Assembly: GCA_031310005.1 (NCBI GenBank)
Contig: CM062380.1
Span: 3,658,001 to 3,722,000, forward strand
Origin: Dactylellina haptotyla
Lineage: Eukaryota; Ascomycota; Orbiliomycetes; Orbiliales; Orbiliaceae
Length of the DNA: 64,000 nt
Reading direction: 5' to 3'
Made by a program: the position numbers and the translations under genes
Shown here: in pieces, positions 36,261-46,602 of the stretch
Position numbering within the stretch: the stretch's first letter is position 1
How the letters are laid out: each line of letters starts with the position of its first letter
The notes under the pieces: generated by a model
What the model was told of the DNA's origin: nothing
The model's input: the letters and a program-made list of their open reading frames with translations, nothing else
Database searches by the model: none

Positions 36261-37451
36261 TATTTTTCTATACGGCAGGGTATAATACGGGTCTGTAGAG
36301 TAGATTGCATTGCTTGGAAAGCGTTATTTTGTACTTTTAGGCCATGATTGGCGTTAGATACTTTTCGGTCAGGTAATGAATGGGAACCTCTCTTTTTTCC
36401 CTTACTCTAGCTACAATTCATTTGTAGGTTACTTTGATCCTGAAACTGCAAACTATAGACCGTCAGTTGGTTGTAAAATTTGTAAACGTAGTTTTAGCCA
36501 AGGGATTATCGTTTATGCGACGCTCTGTTGTCGAGCCAGTTTACTAGCCAACGGGTTTGTGAAATCCAAAACGGTGATGTTTTCGTTGTATTTTGTTGGC
36601 GTGTTCACGAGCTCTGACATCTGGCAGTTCTGTCGGACTTACACGCAGACGCCAAAGCGAATTAGTTGCCTACAGCCTAAAATGTAACCGCGGAGCATAT
36701 GCAGAGAGTTAAATATAATATTTTTCTAAATTATTTCGCCAACATTTTCTCGTGGGTCCGAGTCAAAACACAAACAAGTTAAATTCCTGGTGGTGTTGAA
36801 TGGAGCTAACACGCACTGAAACAGAGGCACAGCAGCTTAATTAGCTAAACTGGTTAGCATACCCAGAGCTTTGCCACATTCGAGCAGCATGGACACGTTG
36901 TTTTCGTTCCATGGAATGGGGTATATTGTAGTTTCGGAGTAGGAAGTTCTGTTTAATTGATGCCTGGATATGCATATGTCTGGCGCAGCCGAAAATATCA
37001 CTTGGGAGACTTCGAATTCATTCGTGGATCCATAGACTATCCATTCTTTCTCGAAGTTGAATCTTCGTTTTTATCTTGTTTACACTTTTCGTTACTAAGA
37101 TTATACTCTCTCGCTAAACCATCGTCATAAATTTCCTTTCGGTGCACATGCTGGAACACGCGTGAACAATTACGGATACGTAGTTTAATGATAATTTTTA
37201 TGGTTTCCTTGGATTCAGAAGCGCCGGTTTATCGAGGAACTCCTTTGAACGCTAGGGTATTTTATTGGAGCTGTTGAAAGTAAACCTCTCTTTTTGTTTT
37301 GAGATAGCCTTGCTAACCGTGTATGTTGATATGTATATCTAGGTCCAGATGTTTCGTACGATGCCTATCTAATTCCATAGATATCCGTTTCTATGACTTA
37401 CTTTTGAGCACAACTTGCATTTCTTATACCAAACACTTAAATTTTAATATC
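36261..37451. other. AT-rich intergenic stretch
   Basis: About 1.2 kb between two plus-strand genes. The only frame over 100 codons (36376-36687) has no recognisable character. The last part is the probable promoter of the mucin-like gene. Confidence 0.5.
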
Positions 37452-38465
37452 ATGCGATCATTTAGTTATACCCAGAGGCTGGTCCTCACGAGAATTTTAA
37501 TATTTGCTCATATTCTGGTATTCCTGCTGCCGTGTTCCACGCTTGCAGGTAGCACAAGCACTCTATTATCGACTTCAGCACCAGCTCTTTCAAATTCATT
37601 TACAATTCGTCCAGTGAATACTTCCACGACAACTCTAGGAGCGTCTGTTACATCCAAGAACAGTTCTGCTACTCATATATCGCTGTCAACGTCTCTATCA
37701 ACTACAAGTTCAACAACGACGTCCCAGTTTGCCACGAGAAGCAAAATAACACAGACATCGCGCTCTTACACATCATCATACACCGGTTCAATAAAAACAG
37801 CTTCGTCGTCACGTACTACTTTCTCAAGAAGCACTATCAAGAAACCAACTTCAATTACTTCAGCAACTAGTTCCACAACTATCGCGAGCTGGCCAGCGGC
37901 TATTAGAAATACCACGACTATCATAATATCCTCCAACGTTACCTCTACGAAAATCCATAGCACGAGCACCCTAACTACCTCCCGGAATCACGGCACGATA
38001 ACCATTACCTCAGCAGCCATTCGTGAATCAAAACCCTTGCCAACGTTATCATTAACACAATCTAGCACGAACTCCGCAGAAGCAGGATCAACGCTCGGAG
38101 CAAACGCGAACAATGAACATCAAACGCTCAAGCCATACCAAAACACTACGGGGATAATAGCTGGCTCTGTTATCGGTGCTGTAGGGTTATTGTGCGGGGT
38201 AGTCGCTGTGCTTGTTATATTTTGCCAGCGGGCGAAGAATCGCGCGGGAGGGAGTACGCATGCACAGAAGAATGAGAGGAGGAAGTATAAGCGGAATTCC
38301 GGATCAGAGGATCTATTGACAACTATGCCGCAGATGAGGAGTATGTCTGGGGGGATGAATGAACTGCTGCCGCCGCTAGTGCCGCCGCCGAAGAGGAAGT
38401 CGAGGATGGATTGGGTGAGGTTCTCAAGGGCTAGAGGATTACATGAGGTTTTTGAGTTGGAGTAG
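37452..38465 (+). CDS. Mucin-like single-pass membrane protein
   Basis: Single exon, 337 residues from the ATG at 37452. That start was chosen because a signal peptide (LTRILIFAHILVFLLPCSTLA) follows it directly. An in-frame start at 37323 would bury the signal behind 43 residues. The ectodomain (about residues 35-235) is over half Ser and Thr with scattered NxS/T sites, so it is probably heavily O-glycosylated. One span (IIAGSVIGAVGLLCGVVAVLVIF) is followed by a basic stop-transfer sequence. The cytosolic tail of about 80 residues is basic with a Pro-rich patch (LLPPLVPPPKRKSRMDW). This layout is shared by fungal wall-stress sensors (WSC/MID2 type), but there is no WSC Cys domain, so a sensor role is only a possibility. 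Confidence 0.8.
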   Translation: MRSFSYTQRLVLTRILIFAHILVFLLPCSTLAGSTSTLLSTSAPALSNSFTIRPVNTSTTTLGASVTSKNSSATHISLSTSLSTTSSTTTSQFATRSKITQTSRSYTSSYTGSIKTASSSRTTFSRSTIKKPTSITSATSSTTIASWPAAIRNTTTIIISSNVTSTKIHSTSTLTTSRNHGTITITSAAIRESKPLPTLSLTQSSTNSAEAGSTLGANANNEHQTLKPYQNTTGIIAGSVIGAVGLLCGVVAVLVIFCQRAKNRAGGSTHAQKNERRKYKRNSGSEDLLTTMPQMRSMSGGMNELLPPLVPPPKRKSRMDWVRFSRARGLHEVFELE

Positions 38466-38992
38466 GTAGATCTACGTAGTAAAGCTTTAGTTGGCATACA
38501 CCTGGCCGCTATTAATTAAGTGCACTTGTTCGGATCGAAGAGTCCGATTAACGAATTGATGGTAGAATGTCTAAATTTATGAATCCAGTAATAATTCAAA
38601 CTTGGTTAATGAGCTATCCATGCATAAAGATACCACGATAGAGATTTGAAAAATTGTGGAACTATACGATTTGATGTAAAATCTCGCATTGATTTGAATT
38701 TGAACACCTTTTCCCGTAAGTACATGCGCCAGCTATCCAGGAACACCTTAGAAACACCCTGAAACAAAGAAAAAAAAGGACACAGAAATCTATATTCGAA
38801 CTAGCCCATAAACAATATCCGTCACTTCGTAAATCGTAAAAGTCGTTACTCCGTTGCTCCGATATTGCCGTCGACTAGAATACTAGCGAACGGTATATAC
38901 AAAGTATATCTTCCATCTGAATCACAAGAACTCACCCAATCAGAGCTTGCCTACTGAATGATACTGGAAGTGTGTGGTGATTTTTTGGTATT
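38466..38992. other. Intergenic region between convergent genes
   Basis: 527 bp holding the 3' ends of the mucin-like gene (+) and the Egh16-like gene (-). AT-rich, nothing else recognised. Confidence 0.5.
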
Positions 38993-40081
38993 TTAAGCGT
39001 CTGGAGCATCAGGAGCTGCATCATCAGAGCTGCTGTCGTAGCTGTTGCCGTATTCGGAATCATCTTTGTCACCGTCATCGTTATCAGTTGGTGGGTTGTC
39101 ATTATCACCACCAACAGTGACCTCAGTAGGTTCTGGCGCGGGAGTGGCCTGGAGGGTGGTGGTGACGACGCTGGTGACGGTGACCGGGTCACCCTGAACG
39201 GTCTTGACGAGCGTGGTGGCGACTTGGGTAGCACGGCCGCCGCGAACCTGCTGGAATGGAATACATCCACCGAAAGGACCGTTCTTTGCCGAATTCTCGC
39301 AACGAATCAAGCAAAGGTTATCCACTCCACCGATTGAACCCTTGCAGTCAAGGTTTTGGGGCAAGTGGATGACGATGTTCCAGTCCTTCAATTTCAATCC
39401 GTTGATAGAGTACTTGTTTCCGGGAACGTTGTTGTAGGTCTTCTTCCACCACTTGATGTTGGCGGTGATCTTGAGCCAGCCACCGTCCCAACTGTTGGCG
39501 GTAGCACCGGTGTCAAGCTTGCACTTGTACGCACCTGCACCATCAGTGTTAAGCTGGTGAATCTGGGCCTTGATCCAACCACCGGCGCAGGCCTTGGTGA
39601 TTCTTCCTTGCTTGCCCAAGGAAGTGATCTCCTTGTTGACATTGATGTATCCCTCAGCCGGTACGGGCTGTTGGTACCATTTAACGTTCTTATCCCAGTT
39701 GTTGGCCTTTGCAAATACATCAGGCCACTTAGATTTGGCATAGACGTCGAGGTTGTGGAGGGTCACACCGCAGCCGTTGGCATTATATTGGCGCTTGACT
39801 GCTTTGTAGTACCCCTTTGCATAGCAGTTCTTCGCTTTGCAGCACTTCTTATTCTTGCAGTATGGTTTCGTCCATGGGACCGCTGGGGAAGAGAAGACAG
39901 AGATATCTGCCTGAAAGGGGATCTGCTTTTGATCATAACGTGGGGTATCATCGACAATACCGAGGGCAACGCCGGAACCGCCAGAATCACCAATGGCTTG
40001 GAGGAAACAGGCGTGGCCAGAGATGGATGGGACCAAGTTCAAAAGGGCAACAGCCGCTGCGGTTTTGATTGTGTAGTGCAT
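38993..40081 (-). CDS. Egh16-like (Egh16H/MAS-type) secreted virulence-associated family protein
   Basis: Single exon, 362 residues. Signal peptide residues 1-22 end in VPSISG, so the mature protein should begin with His23 (HACFLQAIGDSGG). The family is recognised from SGVALGI near the start, ITKACAGG, then IHQLNTDGAGAYKCKLD, and NLCLIRCENSAKNGPFGGC near residue 275. This combination is the Egh16-like family, first described from barley powdery mildew and from appressoria of rice blast. There is an unusual Lys/Cys-rich insert at about residues 74-104 (YCKNKKCCKAKNCYAKGYYK). The C-terminal 70 residues are a Thr/Val linker and an acidic Asp/Ser-rich tail. Family members are secreted and often linked to plant or insect infection; their biochemical activity is not settled. 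The promoter carries a 14-bp tandem repeat (40141-40168). Confidence 0.88.
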   Translation of the reverse strand: MHYTIKTAAAVALLNLVPSISGHACFLQAIGDSGGSGVALGIVDDTPRYDQKQIPFQADISVFSSPAVPWTKPYCKNKKCCKAKNCYAKGYYKAVKRQYNANGCGVTLHNLDVYAKSKWPDVFAKANNWDKNVKWYQQPVPAEGYINVNKEITSLGKQGRITKACAGGWIKAQIHQLNTDGAGAYKCKLDTGATANSWDGGWLKITANIKWWKKTYNNVPGNKYSINGLKLKDWNIVIHLPQNLDCKGSIGGVDNLCLIRCENSAKNGPFGGCIPFQQVRGGRATQVATTLVKTVQGDPVTVTSVVTTTLQATPAPEPTEVTVGGDNDNPPTDNDDGDKDDSEYGNSYDSSSDDAAPDAPDA

Positions 40082-42388
40082 CTTGAATGAATCGCCTTTT
40101 CAATGAAAGTACAAAAAGTATTCAAATGCAAGGCTTGGGTTATAAAAGAGTGTATATAAAAGAGTGTGATACCGTCGGGCTGTGGGCTTTGCACCTGAAG
40201 AGGTAGTGGAAGATTGCTGCTTGGAAGCTTGAGCTATCTGATGATTCTGAAATTGGAAGACGGGAGCGCCCATTATATAGAAATTACGAGAACTATCATT
40301 GCAGGCCTTGAAGGCAATAGCCTAGGCTTCTGGCACAGACACGTTCCAGACGACCCGAACAATAAAGCTCTGACCATGATCAACATCCATTCAACAATCC
40401 GGAATATTCCTCGGATGATCCATCGTTGCACAATAAGTCTTGGAAGGTGGAGTCCCAAACTCGAGGGTCGAAGCGTGGTGAGAATGAGTTCCGGAAGCTG
40501 GATCCATGATATTGAAGCTCTGCTAGTACTAGTCCATGAGAGTTGGGACTCGAAGATACCGAATTACGCGTCAAGGTCTGACATCTATGGTTGTACTAAT
40601 GCTCTGTAGCCCTAATAGCAATAGTAATACGTATTTGCTTTTAATTACATACCGAATTGTGCATAGTTGTGTATGTGTGAGTGACACAATTGTACAAGGG
40701 CGACAGACTTCGAGAGGCTACGGGTCTTTTTTGTTTTTTTTAGTGTAAAGATTACCCGGATAATCGATAATAGAAGCTGCTTTTATCAACTTGCCGGGAG
40801 TTGTATGCTTTTGCGGTATCGAATTTGGAGGGTGCTAGCGCCATTAGAAATAAGGTTCTCCTCTCCTAAGATATCGTATCGAACAAATATGTATTATCTC
40901 GCTATATCGGCACAAGCGCGAGCAATTCATTAGCTTTGACTGAACAAGATGAGCATAGGTCGCAAAAGGAACCTAGCTAGCTAGTTCGCCCCTATACCAA
41001 GCTTTCTGTAGCGCATTTTCCCTGGTCTGCATTTTTAGCATCAGCGAAAAGACCAACTATTTGTTTTCGAAATATTCTCGCGTTGAAGACAAGGTCATCG
41101 CTTATTCCATCCACATGAGGTGGAGACAACATATTAATTATTTCGGCTCCCGGCAAAACGACACCCGAACAACGTTTTGAGCAACGTCTATGCGAGAAAT
41201 AAAAGCTAGACCTCCCAGTTCAATGCGATCCGGCTAATTCTAGCGATCCAAGTTTTAGACGACCGATCTCCCGTCTATCTTAGGGCATGCCTGATCCTAA
41301 CGATCCGAGAGGGGTTCGGAACCTTCCTTGGCCGGCTTGGGGGGTTTTTAAAGGTATACCAGTATCCAAGTATAGGAATCCGGAATTCGGGACACCAACA
41401 CTCGGCTTTTGGACTTCGAACCCGACAGAAAAGCAGGGCGGTATTTGAAAGTGCCCTTTCTGCTACTATATACAGATTTAAACACTATATCCACGATATT
41501 CATGCACGCCAAAATTATCGGATATTTTTTATGCATGCCAAGAGAACGTTGTAACTTGATTTTCCCTTGAAAGATATTTTATTTTATCTAGATTTTGCGG
41601 CTTCATGCGCATAATATCGCGGCTATGACCATCGATCGCAACCTAACCGGGTTTAGTCCTGGATATTCTTGTGCATCATATTGGGTCAATAGGGAACAGC
41701 TATCTAAATCTGTTAGATAGAAGCCCATCTCCGAACGAAATAAGACTCTGTCTTATAGAATGCGGTGCAATGGCTTTGATGTTTCCAGGAAAGCTCAAGA
41801 ATACGTATACAGTGGCGCGCATGGCGTCGGCAACACAGGGCAGCCCGGCTCGTTGCTGTTCAAACGCTTCTTGACAACAGAATTCAGAACGATGACCCAA
41901 AGACGGCTGTTCCACTAGATACATGGACGCAACTTCTTTGATTAATTTATCCCTCTTAAGTACTTTAAACTTGTGCAGGGCAAGTATAAGGAGTCTTAAG
42001 AAAGCGTGTGCATACATAGGGTGACCAATGAAAGTATGCATAGTTATGATTTTGGTGTTTTTTGGCTTCACATCCTAGATATAAGCTTAATGGCTTGGAT
42101 ATCTTAATTCACCAGAAATTCACAACGGGCTTAGCTATTCGTATTATTGCGGCAATGGTAGGTCCCAAGCTAATAACTATTCTCGGCCATTGTACTACCG
42201 CCTTCTCTACCTTTGATAACGGGGCTTGCACTTGCGGGGTTGTTGTTAACTGGAGGAGGCGTAGGCGCCGCGTGTTGGGCTTGTTGTGTTCCAGACGGTG
42301 TTTGGGTTTCACAGAGCTGAGCAGGCGATCACAACACCACAACAGCGCACCCAACACCAGCTCATCTCATCCCGATCACGTCTCTACA
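40082..42388. other. Gene-poor intergenic stretch between divergent genes
   Basis: About 2.3 kb from the Egh16-like start (-) to the Fta1 start (+). A frame at 41700-42071 (-) of 123 codons has mixed composition but no recognisable motif. The middle part is AT-rich. The last 300 bp before 42389 is GC-richer and is the probable promoter and leader of the kinetochore gene. Confidence 0.45.
40141..40168 (-). repeat. Tandem 14-bp duplication of a TATA-containing element
   Basis: TATAAAAGAGTGTA is followed directly by TATAAAAGAGTGTG, 60-87 bp upstream of the Egh16-like ATG. Read on the gene strand this gives two T-rich TATA-like elements spaced 14 bp apart, which may give two transcription starts. 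Confidence 0.6.
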
Positions 42389-43426
42389 ATGAGTTCCGAT
42401 AGCGTCGACCCCTTGTCGCTGCTATACAATACGTCGTTCAACCTCCACAAGCTCACAGCGTTAAATCTCAATGGCGCTCTTACCGCCCAGACGAACCTCA
42501 AGTCGCATTCCACCCGGCTAGCGAACGTCCTGCGCGGCGATGTTTTGCGGGGTGTTCGCGTCACGGACTCCCAGAATGACGATTCGGCTTCGAGAACCGG
42601 AGCTCTCAAACGCCTTGATTTCACACCTATAACGATACCGGGGCCACAAGATGGGCTCAATACCGTTGCGATAGTCTTCCTTTACGAAAAAATCACATAC
42701 TCGGCGTTTCTAGTCCAGAATTCGATACAGGATGCGGCGGCTGCTGGAACATCGTCGCGGCGCACTTCCTTGCGCAGGTCATCGGCGAGGACAGAGCAGT
42801 CAAATCACTACCCACTCCTGTTAACGAGACTTCCGGCATGGCTGCAATCAAGGTTCATCGAATACTTGGTTGAGAACTTCGACTGCCATGTATCCAATCT
42901 CAGACTGCCGGACGGGTTTATCATGCGGGCCATTGAAAACTGCTTGGAGTGTTTCACGCCCTCAGGGAACCTTGCTAGCGATCCCCAACCGAATAAAAAT
43001 TTGCAAATATGGTTGGAACCACCAACTATCTCGAAAGCCCCCGGAGAAACACAAAAGCCGACAAAGCTACAGACGCTCAAGACGATCCTGATGACCTTTA
43101 CGAGAGAAGATATTCCCGGGATGATGTATAAAGGGACCGAATTGAAAGAGAAGCAGGATAGTGAAGGGATAGAGGAAACCAGGGGACCTTTCGAGCTCGC
43201 ATTGTCACTATATGCTTACCATCATATGGGCGTACTTATAGGGAAGATGAGGATCTCAAAGGCTGCCTGTGGCGAGTTCATAGTCGGTACCACAGCTGAT
43301 GGAAGCGGCAAGTGCAAATTCTTCGGTCCCAAAATAGCTACCCAGGACGAGGATCAAAGCACATCTGAACGGAGAAAGAGAAGTTGGGACGGGATGTTAG
43401 GTAGCTTAGTAGAGCTAGCCTCTTGA
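42389..43426 (+). CDS. Kinetochore protein Fta1 (CENP-L family)
   Basis: Single exon, 345 residues from the ATG at 42389. The frame is open further upstream, but that part is Arg-rich and GC-rich, unlike a protein start. The family is recognised from LLYNTSFNLHKLTALNL near the N-terminus and SHSTRLANVLRGDVLRGVRV at about residues 44-64. These match the N-terminal part of the Sim4-complex subunit Fta1, the fungal CENP-L/Iml3 relative. The C-terminal half has PAWLQSRFIEYLVENFDCHV and the C-terminal pieces LALSLYAYHHMGVLIGK and ACGEFIVG, which fit the CENP-L fold. The protein acts in the inner kinetochore (CCAN) at centromeres. An Arg/Ser patch (SSRRTSLRRSSAR) at about residues 123-135 could be a phosphorylated loop. 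Confidence 0.8.
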   Translation: MSSDSVDPLSLLYNTSFNLHKLTALNLNGALTAQTNLKSHSTRLANVLRGDVLRGVRVTDSQNDDSASRTGALKRLDFTPITIPGPQDGLNTVAIVFLYEKITYSAFLVQNSIQDAAAAGTSSRRTSLRRSSARTEQSNHYPLLLTRLPAWLQSRFIEYLVENFDCHVSNLRLPDGFIMRAIENCLECFTPSGNLASDPQPNKNLQIWLEPPTISKAPGETQKPTKLQTLKTILMTFTREDIPGMMYKGTELKEKQDSEGIEETRGPFELALSLYAYHHMGVLIGKMRISKAACGEFIVGTTADGSGKCKFFGPKIATQDEDQSTSERRKRSWDGMLGSLVELAS

Positions 43427-43721
43427 TTCTACCCCTCGCTCCCGATTTAACTTGTTTATGGCTTGATGAAAATGCATTACTAGCGTTTCTGAGGCGGATT
43501 TGAGCCAATTTGTTCTCATGAGGTTGAGTTCATGTCACTAGCTGCCACGCAGTTAATTTGAGTCTATTTATGGATGTTTACACAGAACGCCTTGCTCGCT
43601 TAGCCTTATTGCTGCCACGAGAGCGAAGCAATGGCCTTACGATCTGCTTTCTTGTTTTTAGAGATACCCTTTACCGTTCGAATAATAATCTAATCTCAGC
43701 TTAATATCATCAAAGGGCGAA

Positions 43722-45218
43722 ATGTTAGCTCTTGCCTCATTTATTTTCTCTTTTCTACCCCAATGTCTTGCTCTCCCACAAGCCAGAAGTACCAGTTCTA
43801 GTCCTTACTCTAGCCTCAATTCGCTACCAGAACCATTGGGACCAACAATTCCAGTTTTACCGGGAGGAGGGCTTGCGGACTTTCCTGAGATTGTTGATGA
43901 AACCAATTTTGCCATTATCAACCATCTTACACAGGCCGATGCTATCCCGGTAGATAGCGTGTCTGATATCTTCGGGCCATGGGAATCATGGGACATGCCA
44001 GGCGCACTGGAGGAAATGGAATCTATATTAACACAGGCCATTGAAAATAACACACCCTGGAACTCGGTGCTAGACCAGATACAAACAGCCGAACCGGAAC
44101 TTGCCCAGCTTCTTCAGAACGGACCAACTCACGGGCTTCCTCAAGCTTTGGAAGCATTGGAAAAAGAAAATGTCATTATCCCCGAAGACGACGAGATTCC
44201 AGTTGACTATTCAAAGGTTCCGGAACTAACCGGTCTAGGATATGCTGAGTATCCCTCAAATCCTCTAGAATTTGAAGACTCACCGCTTATGAAACGGGAC
44301 CTACGAAGCCCGCGGTCCGGTGAACTTCAGCTTGGTAAAAGAGACGTCAGCCAGAATATCCTAAGAAAGAGGGACACCCAGACCGTAACTCTTGAAGAGT
44401 GGAACGATTGGTACAATCTTAACAAAGACGACGTATTTGAGAAACTCTACCGAGCTGTGGAATCCGTTCTCGAGAATGGCGGGCTCTTGGAGAGGCAGGC
44501 ATACCAAGAGAGCCGCGCAACGAGCGGATACGTAAACCCTGTTGCCTTTTTGAACCTGTCGCTTTACCCCATCCTCACTATGCTGGAGGGTTATGCCGAC
44601 TACGATAAAGAGCAGCTGATCAAGGAATTGCTCGGATATAGTGAACCTGAAGCAGGGGTTGTAGAATTGAAAAGCGATACCGTTCAAAACTTCGGCCCTG
44701 AGTTCATGGACAATAATTTCTTGTTTAGTGCAGCGGCTAAGACTATTGCCTCACCTGGGAGCAAATTCACGAATAGTGTAGAGGCAAGGGCGTTTGAAAC
44801 ATGGGCGAAAGGCCGTAAAGGGATTCCGAAGCTGGTAGTTGACACAGCCGCCGCGTTGGATAATGTTTTCGCCGGCATGTCCAATGTTTACGATCATTTA
44901 GGCTTACTGGCTTATGAGATCGAAGATGTACAACTTGAAGCTTCCGATTCATTCGACGTTATTGATCCTATGGCGGCTATCCCGAAACATGATCCTGTTC
45001 AGATCCCTGCGGTTTACCAAACACAACGTCAACAACCGGCCGCCGCCTTCGATGCTAGCAACGATTCTGAGAGTAACTTCGGAGGTGATGATAGTAGTTA
45101 TCTGGAGGGAAGTATCCTTGAAGAACCTGAGGATGTCTACGTGGCACCTGGAGAAGAGGAAATGTTTGACTCGAGCATTCGATCTTGGGTCAATGGTAGA
45201 GCTCCCGTTGGTGCATAA
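43722..45218 (+). CDS. Secreted protein with a cluster of Kex2-type sites
   Basis: Single exon, 498 residues. Signal peptide: residues 1-18 (MLALASFIFSFLPQCLALP). Residues 22-190 are acidic and Pro-rich and look like a propeptide. Three dibasic KR-D sites follow closely: K191-R192, K206-R207 and K216-R217. Cleavage there by the Golgi protease Kex2 would free peptides of about 15 and 10 residues (DLRSPRSGELQLG and DVSQNILR before basic-end trimming) and a C-terminal chain starting DTQTVTLEEWNDW. The chain after residue 217 is helical, with one LLERQ and several acidic stretches, and ends in a disordered acidic tail. No known domain. Either a pro-protein with a matured C-terminal domain or a source of short secreted peptides; the first is more usual. 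Confidence 0.78.
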   Translation: MLALASFIFSFLPQCLALPQARSTSSSPYSSLNSLPEPLGPTIPVLPGGGLADFPEIVDETNFAIINHLTQADAIPVDSVSDIFGPWESWDMPGALEEMESILTQAIENNTPWNSVLDQIQTAEPELAQLLQNGPTHGLPQALEALEKENVIIPEDDEIPVDYSKVPELTGLGYAEYPSNPLEFEDSPLMKRDLRSPRSGELQLGKRDVSQNILRKRDTQTVTLEEWNDWYNLNKDDVFEKLYRAVESVLENGGLLERQAYQESRATSGYVNPVAFLNLSLYPILTMLEGYADYDKEQLIKELLGYSEPEAGVVELKSDTVQNFGPEFMDNNFLFSAAAKTIASPGSKFTNSVEARAFETWAKGRKGIPKLVVDTAAALDNVFAGMSNVYDHLGLLAYEIEDVQLEASDSFDVIDPMAAIPKHDPVQIPAVYQTQRQQPAAAFDASNDSESNFGGDDSSYLEGSILEEPEDVYVAPGEEEMFDSSIRSWVNGRAPVGA

Positions 45219-45669
45219 TAAAATATATTATCCGTGTGTAAGAGTTTTGACAATTTATTAATATATTAGCAATAAGATATTTAATATATCATGATTTGTA
45301 GCAACCGTAAATTAAGCTCGGGTGTAATCTAGATCTTAGAGTCAGCCGTAAAATAAGAAAACACCAGGTGTATAACGATAAGCATCCACCCAGTACTCAA
45401 ACAGCAGTCTCTCAAATAGTTTCGGTAAAATATCTTGTATTTGGTTCGATCCGTAGTGTTGCGAATTAGGCACCAAGAAATTAATTATTTGAATAGGGCT
45501 TCAGCTCGAAAGGCCCGGGCTTAGGCACCTGTCTTATGGAGGACGGCTGTGTTGGGGACGGGTTGGTTGGCACCGCGAACGAACTCGGACCACACTCTCG
45601 ATTCCATTATTCACAAACTATCACGATATCGCCGGTATCGAAGAAATTTAACTAGCCATATGGTTGGCG
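45219..45669. other. AT-rich spacer
   Basis: 451 bp between the Kex2-site gene and the first F-box gene. The first 120 bp is TA-rich and probably the 3' UTR and terminator of the former. Nothing else seen. Confidence 0.5.
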
Positions 45670-46425
45670 ATGGGCCTCCGGAAATTCTTTCAATCAGCTT
45701 CAAGCCTCAAATTTAAAACGAAGAAACCCAAAGCGCCTCTGATCAACGCCATTCTCGTAAAGCTGCCCCCTGAGATACATATCGAAATCCTTTCGTATCT
45801 CAGTTTGTTCGACCAAGGAGCTGCGAGCCAGGTGTGCGGCCTCTGGAGATCGATCATTCTCCGTTCTGGAGAAAGATTCAGGTACTCGCAAAATGGACCG
45901 CTGACATTCCACAAGCTACTCACCGATCCCGGCTGGCGCGGATGTATCATCCACCAGGGCGCGGTCCTCTCTTGGAGCTTTCTTGGTGATGACGACTCAG
46001 TCGAGAGCCACACCTGGAGGCATAAAAACGCCCGAAAAGTGAATGTGTTCACCAGCGGGTTTCTCAGTGAGCCGGCGATTGCGCCCAGCAGCCACATCGA
46101 GAGTCTTCCGTGCAGCCTGCGAGTCATCGGCTCCTGCGTCACGCCCGACGTGAGAAAGCCGATCAAGTGGAAGCCAACGGAGGGAGACACGGTGATGCAC
46201 TTTGTACTGTATGTTGTGCAAGAAACATATCATATGGTCACGATGTACAACCGTGAGGAATCGCTGCCCCCGGTGCTCCGACACAATCTCCTTTTCTCCT
46301 TCTCGGAAACGGACGGCGAATTGGTCGCGAACATCGACCTCTGCTACCCCGAGCTGCTTGGGATCCACGACCGCGACATGGAGGTCTGGCGGATTTCGTT
46401 GACTCCTGCGTCTTTGTTGCACTAA
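45670..46425 (+). CDS. F-box protein
   Basis: Single exon, 251 residues. The ATG at 45670 precedes a basic N-terminus (MGLRKFFQSASSLKFKTKK). Residues about 33-70 form the F-box: VKLPPEIHIEILSYLSLFDQ, then ASQVCGLWRSIIL. F-box proteins bind Skp1 and bring substrates to SCF ubiquitin ligases. The remaining 170 residues have no visible LRR or WD repeats. They contain WKPTEGDTVMHFVLYVV and ELLGIHDRDMEVWRISL, a compact beta-rich domain of unknown type. The gene is followed after 177 bp by a second F-box gene in the same orientation with no obvious similarity outside the F-box. Confidence 0.8.
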   Translation: MGLRKFFQSASSLKFKTKKPKAPLINAILVKLPPEIHIEILSYLSLFDQGAASQVCGLWRSIILRSGERFRYSQNGPLTFHKLLTDPGWRGCIIHQGAVLSWSFLGDDDSVESHTWRHKNARKVNVFTSGFLSEPAIAPSSHIESLPCSLRVIGSCVTPDVRKPIKWKPTEGDTVMHFVLYVVQETYHMVTMYNREESLPPVLRHNLLFSFSETDGELVANIDLCYPELLGIHDRDMEVWRISLTPASLLH

Positions 46426-46493
46426 ACACGGCGCGCCAGCTCCAGGCTCTTGCTGCAAGGATCCTCCGTGTTGATCGGGCCTCATCCCCGCCC

Positions 46494-46500
46494 TATAAAT
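46494..46500 (+). promoter_or_regulatory. TATA box of the second F-box gene
   Basis: TATAAAT lies 103 bp upstream of the ATG at 46603, in the short spacer after the first F-box gene. Position and sequence fit a core promoter. Confidence 0.45.
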
Positions 46501-46602
46501 ACCTTGCCGGACCCCCGGAACAACTGCGAGTCCTCCATCTTATCTGGGGACTGTTAGATCTAGTCGCTCCTCGTACCAGTTCCGCTTTGGTCCATAGGAA
46601 AA

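Noticed and set aside
41700-42071. 123-codon minus-strand frame before Fta1
   Set aside because: Looks more protein-like than most spacer frames, but no family was recognised and no supporting promoter or splice signals were seen.
43722-45218. Dikaritin/RiPP-type precursor
   Set aside because: Such precursors carry several near-identical core peptides between KR sites. Here the intervening peptides differ and a long C-terminal domain follows.
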